From Acidobacteriota bacterium (lineage in GTDB: Bacteria; Acidobacteriota; Terriglobia; Terriglobales; Acidobacteriaceae), in assembly GCA_023410055.1 (NCBI GenBank), contig JAEYQK010000091.1, positions 1-19,890 on the forward strand: a DNA stretch of 19,890 nt, written 5' to 3'. A program made the position numbers and the translations under genes. Under the pieces are notes generated by a model, which did no database searches, had not been told where the DNA came from, and was given only the letters and a program-made list of their open reading frames with translations. How positions within the stretch are numbered: the first letter of the stretch is position 1; each line of letters starts with the position of its first letter. This document shows, piece after piece, positions 13,849 through 19,890 of the stretch.

Positions 13849-14583
13849 ATGGACTTCAAAGGCGTGAAACTCACGTGGCTAGGCCACTCGACCTTCCGGA
13901 TCGAAACTCCGGGCGGCAAGACTGTCCTTATTGATCCCTGGGTGATGGGCAATCCAATGTGCCCCGACAGCGAGAAGAAGCTTTCGAAAGTTGACGTCAT
14001 GCTCTGCACTCACGGACACTTCGACCACATTGGAGACGCGGTCGAGATTGCCAAGAAGCACAATCCCATGGTCGTGGGCATATTCGAGCTCTGCTTGTGG
14101 CTGCAGAAAAAGGGCGTGAAGCAGATTTCGCCAATGAACAAGGGCGGTACCCAGAAGGTCGGCGACATCAGCATCACCATGGTCCATGCCGTACACTCCT
14201 GCGGTATTCAGGACGGCGACAACATCGTTTACGGTGGCGAGGCTTGCGGTTATGTCATCGAGTTCGACAACGGCCTCAAGATCTACCACTCTGGCGATAC
14301 CAGCGTCTTCAGCGATATGACCATAATTCGCGAGCTTTATCAGCCTGAGATAGCTATGATCCCGATTGGCGATCACTTTACGATGTCGCCGCGCGAAGCG
14401 ACCTACGCTTGCGGATTGATTCGCCCGAAGCTGGTCGTCCCGATGCACTTCGGAACGTTCCCGCTCCTGAAGGGCAGCCCGTCGGAGTTGCGCGAAAACG
14501 TGCAGACCATGGGGATCGATGTTCTCGAACTCAAGCCAGGTGAGACGGTTACCTCGTCCGAACCGGCGTTGGCAGGCAGATGA
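13849..14583 (+). CDS. UPF0173 family metal-dependent hydrolase (metallo-beta-lactamase fold)
   Basis: A 244-residue cytoplasmic protein of the metallo-beta-lactamase superfamily, UPF0173/YtkL type. The first metal site is THGHFDH at 54-60. Later ligands are likely the His of VHAVHSCG, the Asp of YHSGDTSVF, and the His of VPMHFGTFP. The opening KLTWLGHSTFRIE (7-19) and ILIDPW-like VLIDPW (26-31) are characteristic of UPF0173, whose members include L-ascorbate-6-phosphate lactonase-like enzymes. The true substrate is unknown. The start is fixed by AGGAGG 5 bases upstream and by the promoter just before it. Its TGA overlaps the ATG of the O-methyltransferase (ATGA), so the two are translationally coupled. 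Confidence 0.92.
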   Translation: MDFKGVKLTWLGHSTFRIETPGGKTVLIDPWVMGNPMCPDSEKKLSKVDVMLCTHGHFDHIGDAVEIAKKHNPMVVGIFELCLWLQKKGVKQISPMNKGGTQKVGDISITMVHAVHSCGIQDGDNIVYGGEACGYVIEFDNGLKIYHSGDTSVFSDMTIIRELYQPEIAMIPIGDHFTMSPREATYACGLIRPKLVVPMHFGTFPLLKGSPSELRENVQTMGIDVLELKPGETVTSSEPALAGR

Positions 14584-15248
14584 TGGCGGACGCGCAACAG
14601 CCCTCGTGGAAGATGGGCGGCATCACGAACCCGGCCGTGGAAGACTATATGTACGGGTTGCTGCCCGATCGCGATCCCGTGCTTGCGGAGATGGAGGAGC
14701 TCGCGGCCGAGCGGAAAATCCCAATTGTTGGGCCGCTCGTTGGGCGCTTGCTTTACCAACTCGCCCATTCTATCGGCGCGAAGACCGTCTTCGAAATGGG
14801 TTCGGCAATCGGTTATTCCACGATTTGGTGGGCACGTGCCCTGGGTGAAGGTGGTCGCGTCATTTACACCGATGGAGACCGCGCCAATGCCGACACTGCT
14901 CGCAAGTATTTCGAGCGTGCTGGCGTTGCCGAACGGATCGTTATTCGTACCGGCGATGCGCTGGAAATCCTCTCGGAACAGAAATCCGAGTTCGACATCA
15001 TTTTCAATGACATCGACAAGGAAGACTATCCGCGGGCCTTGCGCTTGGCCGTACCGCGATTGCGTAAGGGCGGCATGCTGATCACCGACAATACCCTCTG
15101 GCACGGAGATGTCGCCCAGCCATCGCAATTTCATGACAACTCCACCAAACGAATTGTCGAGTTCAACCGCCTAATGTACGAGTCCAAGGAGCTGTTCACG
15201 ACCATCCTGCCGCTGCGCGACGGTGTTGCAGTTGCGACAAAACTCTGA
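14580..15248 (+). CDS. O-methyltransferase family 3 (COMT-like, SAM-dependent)
   Basis: A 222-residue Rossmann-fold methyltransferase. The SAM-binding motif I is VFEMGSAIGYST (70-81). The acidic residue after strand 2 is in IYTDGDRANA. The motif around DIIFNDIDKEDYP carries the metal/SAM aspartates, and ITDNTLWHGDVAQP is the typical post-motif with the Asp-Asn metal site. This matches the cation-dependent O-methyltransferases that act on catechols and related phenols; the substrate here is unknown. The start ATG overlaps the TGA of the upstream hydrolase by 4 bases (a second in-frame ATG follows at once). The next gene starts 7 bases after its stop. Confidence 0.9.
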   Translation: MMADAQQPSWKMGGITNPAVEDYMYGLLPDRDPVLAEMEELAAERKIPIVGPLVGRLLYQLAHSIGAKTVFEMGSAIGYSTIWWARALGEGGRVIYTDGDRANADTARKYFERAGVAERIVIRTGDALEILSEQKSEFDIIFNDIDKEDYPRALRLAVPRLRKGGMLITDNTLWHGDVAQPSQFHDNSTKRIVEFNRLMYESKELFTTILPLRDGVAVATKL

Positions 15249-15255
15249 GAGGCGT

Positions 15256-16104
15256 ATGCGTTTGCTGCTGAAGGCAGCAGTATTTCTGTTGCTCGCCAGT
15301 TCCGCCCTGCTGGCGCAGTCATACCGTGGTGTCTTCATCGGGCAGCGCAGTGACCTGCTGCCCCCAGAATTCAGTGAGGTAAAGAAGGGCGAGTTTACCG
15401 CCCAGTTCAGTGACGAACGCCTTGAGATTTACGTGAACGGCGCACTCGTCACCGGCTTTAATGTCATTCCTCTGGTGCCAATCACGCTTGCCGAAGCGGT
15501 TGTAAAGCATGGCTCTGTGCCCAACATTCCCCGGATGCTGAGCATCCTCGATATCGACGCTGCACCGCAGGGCATCGCCGATCCGTATCGGCGTATTTCG
15601 TTTATGACGGATTCGTTAAGTCCCGATAGCATCGTGACATCGGTTGGATATTACGATACGAACGCGTCCCTGCTTATTTGGTTCGGCGACCCAGTTCCGG
15701 GAACTTTGCAGTCGCTTGCGCTTGCCGCCAAAGATGTGTCGCTGCAAGACCTGAATGCCAGACCGCGTTTCGCGACGCCAAGAGCGGCCGCGCAGTACAT
15801 GGTCAGCAACGCGATCAAGGCCGCGCAGAACGAGTGGCAGAGCGCGTCGGATCTCGTGAAGATCTTCGCGCAGAGCTGTTCCGATACTCCTGAATGTAAG
15901 GAAGGACGCCGCCAGAAGCTTGCGCAAATTCAGCAATCAGCAGATCGATTCCATAGTCGCCTGCTTCGGGCAGAAGGCGTGTACGCCGCCAACGCTCGAC
16001 TCTTGGACAACTTGCGGCCGCCAGAACTCGACCGAACTCAACAGATGTGGAACGAACTTGCGTCTAGGGTTAGGGACTTGGTGGCGCAAGCCAACAAGCC
16101 GTGA
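15256..16104 (+). CDS. secreted protein of unknown function, third gene of the UPF0173 operon
   Basis: I do not recognise this 282-residue protein. A signal peptide (MRLLLKAAVFLLLASSALLA) precedes a mature N-terminal part of about 170 residues that looks mixed alpha/beta (YRGVFIGQRSDLLPPEFSEV, then IYVNGALVTGFNVIPLVPI). The C-terminal part (about 180-282) is helical and charged, with a CSDTPEC pair of cysteines near 210-220 that could form a disulphide. I chose ATG at 15256 because AGAGG lies just upstream and it begins the signal peptide; a TTG at 15223 would add 11 residues inside the previous gene. It follows the methyltransferase stop by 7 bases, so it belongs to the same operon. Its stop is one base from the convergent stop of the metallopeptidase. 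Confidence 0.78.
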   Translation: MRLLLKAAVFLLLASSALLAQSYRGVFIGQRSDLLPPEFSEVKKGEFTAQFSDERLEIYVNGALVTGFNVIPLVPITLAEAVVKHGSVPNIPRMLSILDIDAAPQGIADPYRRISFMTDSLSPDSIVTSVGYYDTNASLLIWFGDPVPGTLQSLALAAKDVSLQDLNARPRFATPRAAAQYMVSNAIKAAQNEWQSASDLVKIFAQSCSDTPECKEGRRQKLAQIQQSADRFHSRLLRAEGVYAANARLLDNLRPPELDRTQQMWNELASRVRDLVAQANKP

Positions 16105-16105
16105 C

Positions 16106-16462
16106 TCAGACGTCCCTCAACTGCTCTTCATCCATACCGAAGTAGTGTCCCAGTTCGTGTATGACGGTGCGACGAATTTGCTCGCGGATTTCGGCCTCGC
16201 CGGAACATACGGCTTCAATGTTCCGTTTGTAGAGCACAACGTAGTCTGGTCCAGTGGGGAGATCAAAGAAACTCTTCTTCGTTCGTGGAGTACCGTGAAA
16301 TAGCCCAAGCAGAAGACGTTTCGGTTTGCCGGGTTCTAGTTGGTGCTGGCCGGGAGGAAAGTCCTCGACTAGAACGGCTACATTCCGAATCCGTTTGCGG
16401 AATTCAACCGGAAGCGTATCAAGCACTTCCTCTACTACTCTTTCGAACTCCTGCCGCTCCAT
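16106..16462 (-). CDS. zincin-like metallopeptidase family protein (DUF1025/Zincin_1 type)
   Basis: A 118-residue protein with HELGHYFGMDEEQL at its C-terminus: His102, Glu103 and His106 make an HExxH zinc site, and GMD(E) after it supplies the likely third ligand. The small size, the N-terminal helix FERVVEEVLDTLP and the LFHGTP...VVLYKRNIEA strand region match the Zincin_1 (formerly DUF1025) family of small predicted metallopeptidases. There is no signal peptide, so it is cytoplasmic. The substrate is unknown. The open frame extends much further upstream through pyrF out of frame, but sequence typical of the family begins at this ATG. No clean Shine-Dalgarno is seen. It follows pyrF by 65 bp on the same strand, and its stop is separated by one base from the convergent secreted-protein gene. 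Confidence 0.85.
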   Translation of the reverse strand: MERQEFERVVEEVLDTLPVEFRKRIRNVAVLVEDFPPGQHQLEPGKPKRLLLGLFHGTPRTKKSFFDLPTGPDYVVLYKRNIEAVCSGEAEIREQIRRTVIHELGHYFGMDEEQLRDV

Positions 16463-16527
16463 CCCTGAAAATCTACCACGACTGCGACGACTGTCGGTCT
16501 GTCGGGCGTTGCCCTGAAAAGATGTAA

Positions 16528-17244
16528 CTAGACCGCAACCGTAGCTCCTGCGATTTCGTCCACGATCAAACGAGCAGCCTGTGCCGGGTCCGCAGCCTCG
16601 GTGATTGGACGTCCGATGACGAGATGAGTCGCTCCGGCAGCGATAGCTTGCGCTGGCGTAAGCACGCGTGCTTGGTCTCCCGCAGATGTGCCCACCGGGC
16701 GAACTCCTGGCGTCACAATCGCGAAGCCTTCGCCGAGTCTCTTGCGTATCTCGGCGGCTTCGTGCGGGGACGCGACAATGCCGGTGCACCCCGCTTCGCG
16801 CGCAAGCGTCGCCAGACGAAGAACTTGATCCAACACGCGTCCGGCGACTCCGATCTGCTGGAGGTCATCATCGCCGATGCTGGTAAGCACGGTGACGGCA
16901 AGCACAATCGGCGGCTTTGGCGAGTCCGCCGCTGCATCAACTGCCGCCTTCAGCATCTTCAACCCGCCGCTGGCGTGCACGGTCAACATGCTGACGCCCA
17001 ATGCAGTCGCTGATTTCACAGCCGACGCGACAGTATTCGGAATGTCATGGAACTTGAGGTCAAGGAAAACGCGGTTGCCGCCTGAGACAACATCCCGCAC
17101 CAATCGCGGTCCTTCGGCGACGAACAGCTGCTTGCCAATCTTGAACACGCCAGCAGCGCTCTGAAGTTGGGCAACAAGTTCGAGGGCACGGGAAGCATTA
17201 GGTACGTCGAGGGCAACGATCAGGCGGTCTCGCGGCGTAAGCAT
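16528..17244 (-). CDS. pyrF: orotidine 5'-phosphate decarboxylase
   Basis: PyrF removes CO2 from OMP to give UMP, the last step of de novo pyrimidine synthesis. The 238-residue TIM barrel has the catalytic Asp62-Lys64-Asp67 set in FLDLKFHDIPNT, with Asp13 (ALDVPN) and Lys35 (FKIGKQLF) for substrate binding. The phosphate region TPGVRP and the C-terminal VIGRPIT are typical of the E. coli/B. subtilis-type subfamily. No Shine-Dalgarno precedes the ATG at 17244; instead an extended -10 (TGTTACAAT) ends 7 bases upstream, so the mRNA is predicted to be leaderless. The zincin-like gene follows on the same strand. The BadF-like kinase gene is divergent across a 108-bp gap. Confidence 0.96.
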   Translation of the reverse strand: MLTPRDRLIVALDVPNASRALELVAQLQSAAGVFKIGKQLFVAEGPRLVRDVVSGGNRVFLDLKFHDIPNTVASAVKSATALGVSMLTVHASGGLKMLKAAVDAAADSPKPPIVLAVTVLTSIGDDDLQQIGVAGRVLDQVLRLATLAREAGCTGIVASPHEAAEIRKRLGEGFAIVTPGVRPVGTSAGDQARVLTPAQAIAAGATHLVIGRPITEAADPAQAARLIVDEIAGATVAV

Positions 17245-17251
17245 CTTGGAG

Positions 17252-17260
17252 ATTGTAACA
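17252..17260 (-). promoter_or_regulatory. extended -10 promoter of pyrF, predicting a leaderless transcript
   Basis: On the minus strand TGTTACAAT gives a TG, one base, then TACAAT. The -10 hexamer ends 7 bases before the pyrF ATG, so transcription should begin at or next to the A of the start codon. No -35 hexamer and no ribosome-binding site are visible, consistent with a leaderless message. Confidence 0.55.
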
Positions 17261-17352
17261 AACGGCTCTGTGTTTCCTAGATGAACGGCCTCGCCTTGTT
17301 ATTCGAAAACGCAAGTGACCTTTGACTTCGGCTGTGGCAAACTCAATCCGCG

Positions 17353-18270
17353 ATGAGTTTGTATTTAGGAATCGATGGCGGCGCTACGAAAACAACGTGC
17401 GTAGTTGCCGACAAGCACAACGTGCTCGGAACCGGCACTTCCGGCGGGAGCAACGTCGTGCGGCAGGGAGAAGAGCAGGCGCGAGCGTCACTCCATGCGG
17501 CAATCCTGCAAGCCTGTGCGGCGGCCAATATAGATCGCAATCAGGTTGCGAGTACTTGCATAGGCGCCGCGGGCGGTTCAGTCCCGAGAGTCAGAGATGC
17601 GATGAATCGCATCATCGCCGAAGCTGTATCCGGAACGATTGTGGTCACTATCGACTGCGAGATAGCGCTAGAAGCGGCTTTGGGGGGCACTCCTGGAATC
17701 GTTGTCTCCAGTGGCTCAGGTTCGTTTGCCTACGGGCGTAACAGGCAAGGCCAGATAGCTCGGGCTGGCGGACACGGTTTCGCCATTAGCGACGAAGGCT
17801 CCGGCTACTGGATCGGCCGCGCCGCAATAACGGCGGCATTGCGTGCTTACGACGAGGGACGTAATCCGGCGCTGCTGTTGCAGCTGGCGCAGGCTCTGGG
17901 TGGGAATTCCCGCGATGAACTAGTGAGGCTTGCGAATTCGACACCGCCGCCTGACTTCGCAGCACTGTTCCCAATCGTAGCGCAGGCAGCGGACACTGGG
18001 GATGTGATTGCAGCAGGCGTTCTCAGGCGTGCGGCATCAGAACTGGCGCAGCTCGCAGTCATAGTTGCTCGCAAACTCTGGCCAGAAGACAAAGAAATTG
18101 ATGTCGCCATGGCTGGTGGCGTGTTTCAGAACTCGGAGACCGTTCGACAGCGATTTTGTGACGAGCTGAACTCATTGCGTTCGAACGCGAACGTCATACT
18201 CTCAGTGGTCAGCCCCGTCATGGGCGCATTAGAACTGGCTCGTAAGAACAAGGCGGACGCGCGCAGATGA
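17353..18270 (+). CDS. BadF/BadG/BcrA-type ATPase, N-acetylglucosamine kinase-like
   Basis: A 305-residue protein of the ASKHA (actin-like) ATPase fold. The phosphate-1 motif is LGIDGGATKT (5-14). The second phosphate region contains VSSGSGSFAYG, followed by the kinase-type block GGHGFAISDEGSGYWIG. An adenosine motif, MAGGVFQN, lies near the C-terminus. This arrangement fits the BadF/GlcNAc-kinase family; bacterial members phosphorylate amino sugars such as GlcNAc or MurNAc from cell-wall recycling. The Cys cluster of the BcrA/BadF reductase activators is not seen, so a sugar kinase is more likely than an activator. The sugar specificity is unknown. Its TGA overlaps the ATG of the next gene by 4 bases (ATGA). 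No clear ribosome-binding site precedes its own ATG. Confidence 0.88.
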   Translation: MSLYLGIDGGATKTTCVVADKHNVLGTGTSGGSNVVRQGEEQARASLHAAILQACAAANIDRNQVASTCIGAAGGSVPRVRDAMNRIIAEAVSGTIVVTIDCEIALEAALGGTPGIVVSSGSGSFAYGRNRQGQIARAGGHGFAISDEGSGYWIGRAAITAALRAYDEGRNPALLLQLAQALGGNSRDELVRLANSTPPPDFAALFPIVAQAADTGDVIAAGVLRRAASELAQLAVIVARKLWPEDKEIDVAMAGGVFQNSETVRQRFCDELNSLRSNANVILSVVSPVMGALELARKNKADARR

Positions 18271-18845
18271 CTGTGGACGCCCCAACCATCCCGGCGATGA
18301 CGGAAGACGCGGCACTTGCCATGCTTGAGCGCCGTGACACCAGCGCCGACGAGATCGAGAACTTGGCGAGGCAACCAGGCATGCTGGCTTCGCGCAAGGT
18401 GATGTTAGGCATCGCCCGGCACATTCATACTCCGCGGCACGTTGCGATTCCGCTGGTCCGCCAGCTCTTCGTTTTCGAACTGATGCAGATTGCGCTGACG
18501 CCCGCGGTTGCGACCGATATCAAGTTGCTTGCCGAGCAGTGCCTAGTGGGGAAACTAGGGTCGGTGACTCTTGGAGAGCGCCTCACGTTGGCAAAGCGCG
18601 GTTCGACCCGAGTCGCAGCGGCGCTGCTCACGGATTCCGATGCGCGAGTGCGCGACTCCGCCCTCAACAACCCGTACATGACCGAGATGTGGATCGTTCG
18701 TGCATTGATGCGTCCCGGTGTGCCGACAGGACTAAAAGAGGCCGTGAAACATCACGCAAAATGGGCGTGCCGGGCGGAGGTTCGCCGAGCACTCGAGGGA
18801 ACAGCTGCAATTGCGCAGAAGAAGAAAGCTGCACCGAAGCAGTAA
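18267..18845 (+). CDS. helical (HEAT-like) repeat protein, function unknown
   Basis: A 192-residue, almost all-helical protein without signal peptide or membrane segment. It reads as consecutive helical hairpins similar to HEAT or DUF2336-like repeats: IENLARQPGMLASRKVML (about 31-48), then TPRHVAIPLVRQLFVFELMQIALTP (about 55-79), a variable part, and LAKRGSTRVAAALLTDSDARVRDSALNNPYM (about 108-138). The Lys-rich tail KKKAAPKQ may bind nucleic acid or simply be disordered. Its ATG overlaps the kinase stop (ATGA), so the two proteins are made together, which argues for a shared job. I recall similar acidobacterial hypotheticals but cannot verify that here. Its stop is 15 bp from the convergent glycosyltransferase stop. 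Confidence 0.8.
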   Translation: MTVDAPTIPAMTEDAALAMLERRDTSADEIENLARQPGMLASRKVMLGIARHIHTPRHVAIPLVRQLFVFELMQIALTPAVATDIKLLAEQCLVGKLGSVTLGERLTLAKRGSTRVAAALLTDSDARVRDSALNNPYMTEMWIVRALMRPGVPTGLKEAVKHHAKWACRAEVRRALEGTAAIAQKKKAAPKQ

Positions 18846-18860
18846 CACAGACCGCCTTGC

Positions 18861-19890
18861 CTACTTCAGTTGAGCCAGTACGAACCTGCCCTCGGTTTTC
18901 AATATCGTACCGTCCAGCAGGAAAGCCCGCATCATGGCAAATCTTCGCTGGTTCTCGGCCTCGGAACGGCGATCATCAATGATAGGCGTGGTTCGCAGAT
19001 CCAGTAATGTGTCTGCCCGGAAGAGCACGTGCGTGATGCCCATCTGGTGAGCGCGCTGGAGCATTTCGTCGACGCTCGACGAAGACTCGACCAGATTCAT
19101 GAGAGTGTAGTGCTCAATGCGGAAATCTGAGAAGTAATCGCGATCGAGGTAATACGTGTCCCGGCGCATGTTGATCAGCCACACGCGAGCATCTTTGGGC
19201 AGCGTGGAATTAACCGTCTCGTAGATTTTGTAGTGATCCACAGTGCGCTCAAGGTAAGCGTCGCAAGGTTCTGCGCCCGCGACAACTGCTGCTGGGTTCT
19301 GCTCCACGAACCAGGCACCAATTACCAGAATGCCGGGCAGAGCAGTAGCCAGCACGAGGGCACGCAGTCGCCGGTCCAATGCCATTGACGCTGCACAAAT
19401 CGCCACTGCCAACGCAGGCAATGCAGGCAGCAAGTACCTCAATTGTTCACTCGTGAACAGCCATGCAACAAAGAACGCTCCGGATAATCCCGCAGCGACC
19501 TTGAGTTCCGTATCGAGCTTCTTCCGGAATGCCGCGTAAAGCAGCGCGGGGACGCCAACAAGAAAAGTGATACCAAGCACACCGTCGAAGTAGAGCGGAA
19601 AATCAGGTTGCGAGTTCAGAGACAGCCGAAAGGGCACGGCTAGGTAATCGAAGAGGTCTTTCGGATATCCGCCGTACCGCGAATTCAGTATCTGATCGAT
19701 GATTGACCGCTGCTGGTCCCACCCTGGGGTCGAGCCGCCAAAGATGTTCATGTAGAACGGAAATACCGGACTGCCAGTGCGAATCCAATTGCGGATGTAC
19801 CAAGGCGCGGCAATCGCAGCGCCGATCATCGCCGCAATGACCGCGGTACCGAGAATGGATCGCGTGACGCTGGGAGCCTCACCCTTTACC
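18861..19890 (-). CDS. GT-C/PMT-type membrane glycosyltransferase, C-terminal part
   Basis: The minus-strand frame runs off the right edge without a start (343 codons inside the window), so only the C-terminal part is seen. It begins in a membrane helix (ILGTAVIAAMIGAAIAA) leading to PWYIRNWIRTGSPVFPFY. The pattern PWY-x-RN...G-x-PV-x-PF is typical of luminal loops in ArnT/PMT-like GT-C enzymes that use polyprenyl-linked sugars. Further membrane helices follow around LGITFLVGVPALLYAAF, SGAFFVAWLF, RYLLPALPALAVAICAAS and LVLATALPGILVIGAWF. The last about 150 residues are a soluble periplasmic domain with an alpha/beta look (ARVWLINMRRDTYYLDRDYF, ITHVLFRADT). The catalytic Asp/Glu of the first loop lies outside the window, so activity cannot be judged. 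Sugar and acceptor are unknown. Confidence 0.78.
   Translation of the reverse strand, partial: VKGEAPSVTRSILGTAVIAAMIGAAIAAPWYIRNWIRTGSPVFPFYMNIFGGSTPGWDQQRSIIDQILNSRYGGYPKDLFDYLAVPFRLSLNSQPDFPLYFDGVLGITFLVGVPALLYAAFRKKLDTELKVAAGLSGAFFVAWLFTSEQLRYLLPALPALAVAICAASMALDRRLRALVLATALPGILVIGAWFVEQNPAAVVAGAEPCDAYLERTVDHYKIYETVNSTLPKDARVWLINMRRDTYYLDRDYFSDFRIEHYTLMNLVESSSSVDEMLQRAHQMGITHVLFRADTLLDLRTTPIIDDRRSEAENQRRFAMMRAFLLDGTILKTEGRFVLAQLK

Noticed and set aside
17322..17350. TTGACT at 17322-17327 as the -35 of the BadF-like kinase gene.
   Set aside because: No acceptable -10 hexamer lies 16-18 bp downstream before the ATG at 17353.
1..19890. Search by eye for CRISPR arrays, tRNA genes, transposases, integrases and phage genes.
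   Set aside because: None seen on either strand. The repeats present are short hairpins at gene ends or leaders.

Overview
The window is a gene-dense, moderately GC-rich stretch of bacterial chromosome. It looks most like a member of the Acidobacteriota, probably the Terriglobia/Koribacter side. That placement is inference from gene style: secreted proteins with an Asn-Leu-Ser-Gly-Thr-Trp start to the mature chain, several exported TPR proteins, a DUF3488/TgpA-type transglutaminase, and housekeeping genes scattered singly or in short operons. I see no plasmid, phage, insertion-sequence, CRISPR, tRNA or rRNA signature. No gap between genes exceeds about 210 bp, and both window edges cut through genes.

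Layout. 1-638 (-): N-terminal part of a TgpA/DUF3488 membrane protein, cut by the left edge. 741-846 (+): the signal recognition particle RNA with its own extended -10 promoter; its 3' end is antisense to the end of an acyltransferase-3 membrane protein (812-1903, -). 2050-3051 (+): fabH from a TTG start, closed by an intrinsic terminator. 3162-3980 and 4189-5898 (-): two exported proteins of unknown function (a Met-rich coiled-coil protein and a TPR protein), with unusual dyads in their leaders. 6018-11150 (-): fumC, lysA, a GAF-GAF-SpoIIE phosphatase and a small secreted beta-rich protein. 11258-12346 (+): an exported TPR protein. 12404-13692 (-): hpt-deoC salvage operon. 13849-16104 (+): a tightly coupled operon of a UPF0173 metallo-hydrolase, an O-methyltransferase and a secreted protein. 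16106-17244 (-): pyrF followed by a small HExxH metallopeptidase. 17353-18845 (+): a BadF/GlcNAc-kinase-like ATPase translationally coupled to a helical repeat protein. 18861-19890 (-): C-terminal part of a GT-C-type membrane glycosyltransferase, cut by the right edge.

How the genes work together. Most named genes are core metabolism: fatty-acid initiation (fabH), TCA cycle (fumC), lysine (lysA), pyrimidine synthesis (pyrF), and purine/deoxynucleoside salvage (hpt, deoC). The rest are envelope or secreted functions and one signalling phosphatase. I do not see a clear new defence or mobile system. The points most worth checking are regulatory: overlapping, mutually exclusive hairpins in front of the Met-rich secreted protein, a hairpin that presents the ribosome-binding site of a TPR gene in its loop, -10 boxes so close to the pyrF and lysA start codons that leaderless mRNAs are predicted, and the antisense overlap between the SRP RNA and a protein gene. 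Two uncharacterised co-translated pairs or triples are also worth follow-up.
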